Assembly (NCBI GenBank): GCA_039105265.1
Contig: JAPFFF010000013.1
Coordinates: 930,001 to 994,000 of the forward strand
Origin: Tritrichomonas musculus
Lineage: Eukaryota > Parabasalia > Tritrichomonadida > Tritrichomonadidae
Direction of reading: 5' to 3'
Length of the DNA: 64,000 nt
Both the position numbers and the translations under genes were made by a program. Of this stretch, positions 21,276-30,088 are shown in pieces. Within the stretch, counting starts at the first letter, position 1, and each line of letters starts with the position of its first letter. The notes beneath the pieces are model-generated. The model saw only the letters and a program-made list of their open reading frames with translations, was not told where the DNA came from and ran no database searches.

Positions 21276-24200
21276 ATGCTTTTATTCTTAATTGGCTTAA
21301 TTACAAGAACCCCAGATGAAAGCCCTTATTCCTTTGAATTGCCTGCTGGAAATGCATTAATGATGGTTAGTTGGATTGGAACTGTAATCGAAATCTCAAT
21401 TCCAGAATATCCAAATACAAATGCAACCACTAGATATGCTATAGTAGATGATCGTTATACCTATTTTTGTTTTAAATATAACGCAACCATTACCTTATAT
21501 TTTTATAATGTAGTTACATATTATGTTTCTGCACCCGTACATTTAACTGTTTCTTCCCAAATTATAACAAATACAGAATCATTTTCAAAAGGATTTGATT
21601 ATTATAGTAATACCAAAGTAATGCTTGATCTTCCATATTATTCAAGAATTCGAGTCAAGATTTCAACTCTTGAAAAAGGTAAATTCTTCTATTATTCAAC
21701 TGCACTTTATTATTCAGAAGATGGAAAGATAGATACTGTTCGTTATAATGATCCATTGTCATCATCAGAAGTGTTTGAGGTTAAAGAAGATGCGCATTTC
21801 ATTTGTGGTCCAATGACTTATGGAGGGAGATGGCATTCAATGCAAGTTTCAGCTGTCAATTTGCTCAGTGATGTTTCATATGGAAAAATGAACCCAAGTA
21901 TCGGTTTGACAGTTGTAAGCCCAGTTATATATGAAAATTCAACCTATAGATTAGCAGAAAATATTACAGGTCGATCAAGTACTGATCATGTTATAAATAC
22001 TACATTTTTGAAATTAAGTGAAGTTCCCACTCATATTGTTGAATTAAACTTTTCAAGGGAACTTTTAGACAATTCAAAAATATATTATAACTTTGGTTCA
22101 GGAAATTCTAGAATATCTAGAAATACAACATTAACACATAAATCACCATTTACACCTGATCTCAATATTGATTTTGGAAATTGTTCATTATACACATTCA
22201 GGAAATTAAATGTTACAACTATTGGATTTAGTTCTTTAACTTTTGATATTTTTGATATTCCTGAAGAATGCGGACCTCGTTTTTGCAACATAACAGCTGG
22301 TCCTGAATTTCACAATCTTACAATTCTATATCAAATTGATGATGAAATAAACCAATCTTTTTTGGGCAACAATTCAGTATTCCTATTCAAAGATAAACCA
22401 TTTAATATTACTTTTTATATAATATATGATCAATGTTTTGAATATACTATACTCAAATCTGTTACAATCTTCCAGCCACATATTATTAACTACATTAATT
22501 TAACAATCGATGATATGCCTGAAACATGCTTTATTGAAAAATCATACACAGTTCAATTATTCCACAATATTACAGCAATTGATTACAGATTGACAGCATA
22601 TGGAGAAGAGATACCATTTGGTGGAAATATAACACTGAATTATACACATCCATATATTGTAGAGGTTTTACTTAATTCAGGGTTATGTCGTGAATATGTA
22701 ATTGATACAATAAAGCCTATACCAAACAACAAAACAGTCAGAATTTATGATGATAATGATGTGCCTTACATGTGTCAGTTTTATCGAATTCATGTTTCAA
22801 TTGATTTACCAGATCAATATAAAATCGGTTATAAAATTAACGGTTATGGTGATTTCATTAAAATAGAAAACAAATACTTATATTTGAATTTCTATTATGA
22901 TCCTTATATTGATTTATATGTTATTTCATCACCATATTGTACTGCTAAAATAGGTACATATTATTCATCTCAAAGATATAAATTAATAGTAATAAATATG
23001 GAATCTCTTCCAATTAAATGTAGAATTCCTGCTACAAAGACTCCATCAAAAAGTCTACTTCCTTCTGATTCTCCATATCCAACTCCATCAAAAACTCCTG
23101 ATGCAACTCAATCACCTACACCATCGTTCACTCCTTCAATCTCGAATACTCCTCAAAGAACCCAAATTTATGATGATTTTGTCCCAAAGCCAGTTGAAAA
23201 TACTAATTCTAATTCTAACTCTTATGAAATAAATTCTGATGGTTTCAAAACTTCTGAAAATGACCAAATTGAATTCGATATTTCAAATAATAAACTTAAT
23301 ACATTAACTTTTGAAAAAGGTGAAATAAAGATAACACAAAAAAGCTCATTCAATTCTGAAGTTCCATTGTATTTTGTTGCCTCAAATAAGAATGCAAAAA
23401 TCATTATTGATGAAAGTGTAGAAAATTCTAATATTGGTGTTTTATCTAATAATTCTCCTAAAATTGAATTATCTAAAAATGATAATACATTGAGCCTGAT
23501 GAACAATGAGTTAAATGGAAAAATTTTCATTTCAATATCAAATGATAAAAATATTGAAAAGTTAATTTTTAATGATGTAGATAATCGAGGAGACTTTTAT
23601 TTAGATGTTCCCAAAGAAGTTTCAATAGTTTCATTTAAATCATTTTCAGTATCTGGAATATCAACACTTAAATTTACTAATGAAGAAACTGGAGTCAAAT
23701 TGCTCAATTTGAATAACAAAATAATAAAAGAAATAAACAATGATGTGCAAATGGAAATCAGAGAAAAAATTGATGTTTTCTCTAAATCAGAAACATCTTT
23801 AACAAATGTAAATCTTTTAGGTGATTTGTCAATTCATGATGATTCTAATTTAGAAATAAATACACTTAACATAACTTCCAATAAATCAAACTTTCAAATT
23901 ATTTTTAATTCAGGTATCCCATATCGCTCAAAACCAATTTTGGTAATAGAAAACATTAAAGGTCTTCCTGCTAAAATAAATATTTTATCAAATTCAAAAA
24001 TATCCCAACTAAATAATTACCCAATTATTGAAACAAACGATGCATTTTCTTGTAAAAATTTAGCAAATTTGGTCGTTTTACAAGAAGGAACAAAAGATAA
24101 AATAAATGCTAAATGTTTAGAATCAGTTAAAACTATATATCTTAATTCTGAAGTTAAAAAATCAAAATCAGGTCTTGGTGCTGGTGCTATAGCTGGAATT

Positions 24201-24323
24201 GTCATCGGTTGCATAGTTGGAATTGCTATTATTGCCTTAGTGGTTTTCTTTGTTATAAAAAAGAAAAAGGACGACACCAAATCAGAAGATGAAGATGTAT
24301 CAAGTTTAAATTTGAAATTATAA
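21276..24323 (+). CDS. Large predicted surface glycoprotein, single membrane helix, family unknown
   Basis: 1,015 residues. The N-terminus MLLFLIGLITRTPDESPYSF looks like a short signal peptide. Residues about 20-585 form a Tyr/Asn-rich ectodomain with many N-glycosylation sequons and regularly spaced Cys, including several segments of about 90 residues that begin with a pattern like DDMPETC or DDNDVPYMC, suggesting repeated beta domains. A Pro/Ser/Thr stalk spans about 590-630 (SPYPTPSKTPDATQSPTPSF). A second Asn/Ser-rich domain resembling beta-helix repeats follows, then a membrane helix (about 968-992, AGIVIGCIVGIAIIALVVFF) and an acidic tail ending SSLNLKL. The layout is that of a type I surface protein. 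No function is assigned. A decayed relative lies at 32507-32970. Confidence 0.78.
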   Translation: MLLFLIGLITRTPDESPYSFELPAGNALMMVSWIGTVIEISIPEYPNTNATTRYAIVDDRYTYFCFKYNATITLYFYNVVTYYVSAPVHLTVSSQIITNTESFSKGFDYYSNTKVMLDLPYYSRIRVKISTLEKGKFFYYSTALYYSEDGKIDTVRYNDPLSSSEVFEVKEDAHFICGPMTYGGRWHSMQVSAVNLLSDVSYGKMNPSIGLTVVSPVIYENSTYRLAENITGRSSTDHVINTTFLKLSEVPTHIVELNFSRELLDNSKIYYNFGSGNSRISRNTTLTHKSPFTPDLNIDFGNCSLYTFRKLNVTTIGFSSLTFDIFDIPEECGPRFCNITAGPEFHNLTILYQIDDEINQSFLGNNSVFLFKDKPFNITFYIIYDQCFEYTILKSVTIFQPHIINYINLTIDDMPETCFIEKSYTVQLFHNITAIDYRLTAYGEEIPFGGNITLNYTHPYIVEVLLNSGLCREYVIDTIKPIPNNKTVRIYDDNDVPYMCQFYRIHVSIDLPDQYKIGYKINGYGDFIKIENKYLYLNFYYDPYIDLYVISSPYCTAKIGTYYSSQRYKLIVINMESLPIKCRIPATKTPSKSLLPSDSPYPTPSKTPDATQSPTPSFTPSISNTPQRTQIYDDFVPKPVENTNSNSNSYEINSDGFKTSENDQIEFDISNNKLNTLTFEKGEIKITQKSSFNSEVPLYFVASNKNAKIIIDESVENSNIGVLSNNSPKIELSKNDNTLSLMNNELNGKIFISISNDKNIEKLIFNDVDNRGDFYLDVPKEVSIVSFKSFSVSGISTLKFTNEETGVKLLNLNNKIIKEINNDVQMEIREKIDVFSKSETSLTNVNLLGDLSIHDDSNLEINTLNITSNKSNFQIIFNSGIPYRSKPILVIENIKGLPAKINILSNSKISQLNNYPIIETNDAFSCKNLANLVVLQEGTKDKINAKCLESVKTIYLNSEVKKSKSGLGAGAIAGIVIGCIVGIAIIALVVFFVIKKKKDDTKSEDEDVSSLNLKL

Positions 24324-24342
24324 CAAGTGATAACTAAAAATC

Positions 24343-24344
<2 letters not shown>

Positions 24345-24397
<53 letters not shown>
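24345..24397. repeat. Homopolymer run of 53 T
   Basis: 53 consecutive T begin 21 bases after the stop codon of the gene at 21276 and run into three GTTT units. The length is likely variable and is error-prone in sequencing. Confidence 0.95.
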
Positions 24398-24398
<1 letters not shown>

Positions 24399-25240
24399 TT
24401 TGTTTGTTTGTTTTATTTTTATTATTTTTTCTTCTTTTGAAGATCAACATTTTAGAGCCATCGTTATTTTCCGAAGCGAACTTTTTGAATTTGGTAAATC
24501 AACTTTTTGATAGAATTCAATGTGTTCATTGAAATTAAGGCAGTCTTTTTATTTATTATAAATTGGAGATGGCTCAACATTTTATTCACCTATTTTTGAC
24601 CTATTTTGAGGAAAAAAATACATTGATTTGAATACTTTTTAAATTCGAATTTAAATGTCTGTTACTGATCAAGAAAAGCAGACAAATATCTAAATAATAA
24701 TAAAAAAATGTCAAATTTGACACTTCGGTTGACAAAACCCAGTTTTTTGAATAAAAAAACGTATTTTTGTTCGTTATTTAAAAAAAAAACATCAATTTTA
24801 ACATTAAAAAATAGCTACTATTATTACAAAATTAAAAAATAATCATTTATTATTATTTTAGTAAGTATCTAAGGCGTGAAAGCCTTATGATCATAAGCAT
24901 ATATTCTAATAATAATAATAATAATCATATTATTTTTCGTTTTACATTCGTTAAAAAGAAAATAAAGATATGTCACACATATAAAAATCAATTAAATAGG
25001 AGAAAACATTGATTTTTATGTTATGTAAAAAATAATAAAATATATCTTTTTATTCGTTCAGTAATTAGAGATGGTCCTTAATTATATTTTATTCTACATT
25101 GTGATGCATTTCCAAATTCATTATTAAAATAGCTTTTTTCATAAAAACTGAAATGCTGGTTTTATGGCATATTGCAAAATTTTCCATATAGAAAATCAAC
25201 TTTTTCAATGTAAAAATTGAAATTTTGAAAATTTCAAAAT
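24398..25240. other. Intergenic region
   Basis: No gene. A stretch near 24756-24810 (GTTATTTAAAAAAAAAACAT and following) is closely similar to 39134-39170, so it is a dispersed repeat fragment. From about 25190 the sequence matches that upstream of the paralogous ankyrin gene. Confidence 0.5.
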
Positions 25241-25245
25241 CCTTT
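25241..25245 (+). promoter_or_regulatory. CCTTT motif (M5-like core promoter element)
   Basis: CCTTT lies 22 bases before the ATG at 25263, in a gene without a TCAYTWY initiator. A CCTTT element overlapping the start site is known for trichomonad genes lacking Inr. The paralogue at 33918 has CCACTTT at the same place. Confidence 0.4.
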
Positions 25246-25262
25246 TTTATTTATTTATATTG

Positions 25263-26348
25263 ATGAATAAGCAAGAATATTTTCATCAAACAAAAAAACT
25301 TCATTCTCTTCTTTTTCGATATCTCACCAATGGTGACAACGAAAGCGATAATTATCAAAAATTAATCTCTTTCATCCAAAAAAAAAAAAAAATTAATGAA
25401 AATGAATTACAACTAGCCGAACTAGTTCATTCTATGGATAAAATCGCAGATAATTATCAAATATCTAGTTTTCAAAATGTAATAAAATTGATTGATTATT
25501 TTAAAACTGACTTTAAAAAACTGTTTACAAAACCTCAGTTATATAATTTTTTTAAGAATAGAAAAAGATTGCTTCTTATACTTTTCAAAAAAGAAATAAT
25601 AACTATCGATAATTATATTCTAAAAAAGATTCTTGATAATACTGATGACAAACTTTGTTACTATTTTTACCCAGAAATTAAGTCTTTAATCAGTCCGCAA
25701 AAAAGAGAAAGCATTGAAAAAGAACTTTTATCATATGATTCCAAAATATTTGACACTTTCGAAGAAAAACGTTTAAACGGTTTAAATGAATCATACATAT
25801 GTGAATTGATTCGCAATGATTCCATAGAAAAATTCAAAGACTACGTTAATAACACGAATTTCCCAATTTCAGACAAATTGAAGCCCTCAATTTTTGAAAC
25901 ATGCCACTTTTTGATAAAGTCAAACCCGTCACCGATAGAATATGCTGCATTTTTTGGTTCAATTCAAATTTGTAAATATTTGCTTTTGAGAGATGTTTCT
26001 TTTGATGATTCGATTGGAAAATTTGTCATTAATGGAAGAAATCTCGATTTGTTTCATATTTTTGAGGATCGACACATTAATATGAAGAGCATGAATTGCT
26101 TGAGTCAGGCAGTCAGGTATCGTTATTACGATATTATGAATTATATAATTGAAAATAGCGATGTAGGTAAAGATGAAATAAATAATGCAATATTTCAATT
26201 TTGCCTCAAATATCATAATTTTGAGTGTCTTCCAAATGATCATGATTTAAAGAGCAGCTTTGGCAATCTTGTCAAATATGATTATGTTTTTTTGGTTGGG
26301 TATTTATTGGATATGGGATCTGTAGATGTTAATGAACGTATTTTGTAA
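25263..26348 (+). CDS. Ankyrin-like (DUF3447-type) protein, copy A
   Basis: 361 residues counted from ATG 25263 (the frame runs back to a TTG at 25260). An all-helical N-terminal module (about 1-190, with FYPEIKSLI, DTFEEKR, SYICELIRNDSIEKF) leads into ankyrin-like helical repeats: PSPIEYAAFFGSIQICKYLL, then NGRNLDLFHIFE, then AVRYRYYDIMNYII. It is the same module found at the N-terminus of the LRR fusion gene at 5918, here ending soon after the ankyrin-like part. It is probably a cytosolic protein-binding protein; partners unknown. It is about 88% identical to the copy at 33918, most alike in the second half. It belongs to segment copy A. Confidence 0.85.
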   Translation: MNKQEYFHQTKKLHSLLFRYLTNGDNESDNYQKLISFIQKKKKINENELQLAELVHSMDKIADNYQISSFQNVIKLIDYFKTDFKKLFTKPQLYNFFKNRKRLLLILFKKEIITIDNYILKKILDNTDDKLCYYFYPEIKSLISPQKRESIEKELLSYDSKIFDTFEEKRLNGLNESYICELIRNDSIEKFKDYVNNTNFPISDKLKPSIFETCHFLIKSNPSPIEYAAFFGSIQICKYLLLRDVSFDDSIGKFVINGRNLDLFHIFEDRHINMKSMNCLSQAVRYRYYDIMNYIIENSDVGKDEINNAIFQFCLKYHNFECLPNDHDLKSSFGNLVKYDYVFLVGYLLDMGSVDVNERIL

Positions 26349-27980
26349 GAAAACCAATAGTTAATATGTTCATTTAAATAAAAAATAATGAAATTTTAAA
26401 TATAAATTAGATTTATAAATTTATAATTAAAAAAAATTTTATATAAACGTAAAAGAAAAAGATGTTCCATGATATTTATATGATAATAATGATTTTTAGA
26501 CATTTCTATTGTATGTTGTTCTTGGTTATTTTTAATATAATTTTTTACAAAACTAGCACTTGTGTCGTATTCCATATTTATTTTCGAAATAAATCATTTA
26601 AACTGGGACGCCTTATTTTTCTTAACCATTGAAAGTTTAATGATTTATTAACTGATTTTATATATTTATCTTTAAGTAATACAACCTTCATTGGCATATG
26701 TAAGAGTATCCATTTCGATAGCAGATGTATGGGCTTTTGGCTTTGATCAAGTTGCTCAATGAAAAAAAAAATATATACCAATAAAAATCAAAGATATGAT
26801 TCTTAAACAAGTTAAATATGAATAATATTCATATAAATGCAGGATGCTCATCGATAATATCGATATTGGCTATATTCGTTGTTGCTTATAATAGACCTTT
26901 TTATAAAAACAATAATCGAAACAAATAAAGTATACTTTTTTGTTTATAGCCCTACTATTTTATTAAAACCTACTTTTGAATAAAAATGTGTATTTTATTA
27001 CTGAAATTTCATTTTTTATAAAAACTTTCACTTTTTAGCAAAACCTAAATTTTAATCTTTACTTTTTTTACATCACATTTTTTATTAACGTAACATTTTA
27101 ACGTAACTTTTTATAAAAACAAAAGTTTTGATGTAAATCAGTTATTTATGTTTAAAACAATATTTTTATTCAAAATCTAAAGATATATATTATTTTTCAT
27201 TAACTCTTGCTGATTTTGATCAAAAAACTATGTTATCATAGATGATTCTATCTGAGAGATATAATTAGAAGCAAAATATCATAGAAAAAAAGGTTTTGTA
27301 CATCGGTACTATTATAAAATAATTCAAATACATCGAATAATTAAATCAAAACGATTTGGCTAATCAAATAAGTCCAAATAAAATCAGAATTTTATATTAA
27401 AATTAAAGTGTCATTTTACACCATCAAAAGAATGATCAAAGAAATATCAAAGTTTTAATAATTTATTAGCAATAATAAATGAATAAAAATTATTTCTACT
27501 TTATATTCATGCTTTTTTTATTTTTATTGATTAAATTTTTGAAGATAAAAGTATTTCTCAAATAAAAAAATTAACTGAAAATTACATATGTATTTACATA
27601 TGTAATTTCTATCGTCCTGTGTAATTACATTGTATATACAAAAAGTAAAGATTACTAAATTTTCACAAAAAAAATTGTGGACGATTAAAATAAAGAGAGT
27701 TAAAAAAACTGTATACCATGCAACGACAACTTCATTAAAAATAATGTTTTTATCTTCATTTTATTAGCATAAATGAGGAATTAGATTATCATTTTAAAAA
27801 TTATTTTTGTTTTGGAATTTACCAATTAGAAAATTAAAAAAATCACTTTTTTACATTTTGTCTACACGAATTTTTCTATCGTTTTTATAAAAATAAAAAT
27901 AAAAAATATGTTTTTATAAAAATAAAAAATATATTAATAGTTTTAAATAAATTTAGTATTTTCCACAACTGAAAAATTTT
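26349..27980. other. Intergenic region, first half part of the duplicated segment
   Basis: About 26372-26888 is matched by about 36545-36990 in copy B; minus-strand similarity to a peptide such as LKDKYIKSVNKSLNF suggests an old decayed gene, but its family is not recognised. A palindrome built on ACATATGT lies at about 27583-27608. Repeated short A/T motifs fill the rest. No live gene is supported. Confidence 0.5.
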
Positions 27981-28801
27981 CAGTTGTGTATCGATCCTCT
28001 CCGGTAGCGGTTATTTTTCCGGTAAAATATCGATATTACCGGCTCTAACCGCCGGTAACGGTATATATCGATAAAAAACCGAAGTATCGATACAAAAGTG
28101 GAAAATTTGTATCGAACGTAAGGTTTTTTGCCGGTATTTTTTTTTAAAAAAATTGTATCTGATTCACTTCAATTTCATTGACATAAGGCCAATTAAATTA
28201 TAAAATTTTTGAAATTTTGATGAATAATGCTGTTTCTCTTTAATTAGATATTTTATAACAAATAGTCATTGTAATGATTGAATAATCAATGGTTTTTGTA
28301 AAACCATATATTTAAACATTTTTATTTCAATTTCTATTTGCAGATGAATATAGCATTTCAGAATTATTGTTATTAATTATTAATTTGAAAGAGTACATAA
28401 AATATAAAAAATTTATTGTTTATAATGTTAATAATGATATCGAAAATTTGGATTGTTTATTGAAGATGGATATGATGAGATTTCTGAAGAAGAAATATAA
28501 TAATATACTTTTTATAAACGAGTAATTATATTTATAATTAAAATATTTATTTAAAATTAAATAATCAAATGTTTTAGTATTTTTTTCTATTATTTATTAA
28601 TAAAATTTATATTTCAAAATACCGTATCGATACTGATAAAAAGTATTATAAAGTACTTTTTGAATAACCGCCAATACTCGAAAAATACCGAAGCACTTTT
28701 GTATCGATACAAAAAAATACCGAGCAAAAAAGTATCGATATTTACCGAATACCGATACTTTTTCGGTAACCGGTATTTAGTCGTATCGATAAACAACGCT
28801 G
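27981..28801. mobile_element. Possible hAT-like non-autonomous element rich in TATCGATA
   Basis: The left end (CAGTTGTGTATCGAT) and the reversed right end (CAGCGTTGTTTATCGATAC) are similar, and about 150-180 bp at each end share ATCGATA, CCGGTA and AAGTATCGATAC blocks in opposite orientation. At least eight ATCGAT sites cluster in these ends. CAG-first ends fit hAT elements. The 8-bp flanks (AAAATTTT and AAATGAAT) do not match, so no target duplication supports it. Its right end falls exactly where homology between the two duplicated segments begins. Confidence 0.5.
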
Positions 28802-28934
28802 AAATGAATAAGTAACACTAAAACTTATATTTATTTATGATGATGTGTTTAAATAATTTTTCAATATACCGAATGTTATTGAAATTTAAATACACCGAAT
28901 TTGCATTCAATCTTTTAAATTTATATTTATAACT

Positions 28935-28941
28935 TCATTTT
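28935..28941 (+). promoter_or_regulatory. Initiator (Inr) TCATTTT
   Basis: It matches TCAYTWY, with its A (28937) 11 bases before the ATG at 28948, exactly as in copy A. Confidence 0.75.
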
Positions 28942-28947
28942 TTATTA

Positions 28948-29805
28948 ATGTCGATATCTCAAACATTAAGCATTGTTGATGCATTTGCTCATCGTCATTC
29001 TTGCCGTTCATTTTCAGAAAAAGATATATCACAAGATAAAAAGCAATCTATACAAAATATTCTATCTGATGTCAACAAGCTTCAAAGCCCTTTTAAAACA
29101 AATGGAATAGAAATTTCAGAAACTGGGCCAGGACTAAATCGTTTTTGGTCAACATCAAATGAATCTGGTTGGCTTGTTGAAAAAGTGCCTTCAAATCATA
29201 AATCCGAATTGATGACAATGATTATTGATGCATCATTCAAAATGCAGATCGCAGTAATGAAGATGACTCAAATTAATATCGGCACATGCTGGATGGCAGG
29301 AACTTTCAATGAAAGTGAAGCTGAAAAACGTTTTCCAGGATTTATAATAAAAGCAGTTGTCGCATTTGGTGAAGAAAAAAAGAGCAAGCATCTAATGGGA
29401 AAAATATTTGGAATGTTTGGCGGACATGATAAAAGATTGAAATTTGAACAACTTTTTTATGATGATGATAATAAAAGATTCATCAAAGAAGATGACTTTG
29501 CAAATAAAACGGTTTCACAGTATCCAAGTTATATGCATAACTTTTTGAATGCACTAAGATCGGGACCATCGCCAATGAATGCTCAAACATGGAGGTTTGT
29601 TCTAAGTGGACAAGGAAAAGAAGTTCATTTATTTGATGAAAAAAATGATGAAAACTCTTGGTTCACTTCTGGAATCGCCTTGGCAAATTTGAAATTGCTT
29701 GAAGAATTGAGAGGTGGAAGCTGCAATTTTGAGATGAAAAATCCAACTCCTCAAAATTCACCTCTTGGTGGAAAATATATTGCAACTGCAATTTATAATG
29801 AATAA
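28948..29805 (+). CDS. Nitroreductase-family protein (TM1586-like), copy 2
   Basis: 285 residues, the same length as copy 1 at 18868 and differing at about ten positions. All the flavoprotein landmarks are kept: AFAHRHSCRSF at the N-terminus, SGPSPMNAQTWRFVL, and GGKYIATAIYNE at the end. DNA identity is also about 97%, including silent sites. The start is the first ATG after the initiator, and no upstream extension is possible in this copy. It is presumably a working FMN oxidoreductase of the same role as copy 1; two expressed copies would raise dosage. Confidence 0.86.
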   Translation: MSISQTLSIVDAFAHRHSCRSFSEKDISQDKKQSIQNILSDVNKLQSPFKTNGIEISETGPGLNRFWSTSNESGWLVEKVPSNHKSELMTMIIDASFKMQIAVMKMTQINIGTCWMAGTFNESEAEKRFPGFIIKAVVAFGEEKKSKHLMGKIFGMFGGHDKRLKFEQLFYDDDNKRFIKEDDFANKTVSQYPSYMHNFLNALRSGPSPMNAQTWRFVLSGQGKEVHLFDEKNDENSWFTSGIALANLKLLEELRGGSCNFEMKNPTPQNSPLGGKYIATAIYNE

Positions 29806-30088
29806 TAATAATTTCTTTGTCTATTTGAAATTATTAAAAAAAAAAGTCAGGTTTCATAGTCTCAAAAACTGATAAAAACTTCCTTAATAAAAGAAAAAAC
29901 TTTTTGAATAATATTATTCAATTAAACGATTATTTTTAATTCAATTTATTTTCTGAACTTACTTGAACAACCAATTTCAAAAAGTGGAACAGATTTATAC
30001 TAAAAATAAATTCAACTTTTTTTTTTTTTTTTTAACCTTTATGCTTAATGAATTAATTGTGAGGATTTTTCGTTAAAGTAAAAGATGA

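Larger units (their letters stand above)
18701..26888 (+). repeat. Segmental duplication, copy A
   Basis: Order: nitroreductase (18868), surface glycoprotein (21276), ankyrin-module gene (25263), conserved tail (about 26372-26888). The same order recurs in copy B (28802-36990). Landmarks of shared non-coding sequence are the upstream GAATGTTATTGAAA block, AAGTCAGGTTTC after the nitroreductase, CAACTTTTTCAATGTAAA before the ankyrin gene, and CATCGATAATATCGATAT at the far end. Copy A alone carries the small inverted-repeat element at 20785-21136. Confidence 0.85.

Noticed and set aside
27583-27608. Palindrome ACATATGTA/TACATATGT in intergenic DNA
   Set aside because: Isolated AT-rich palindrome with no gene nearby; expected by chance in this composition.
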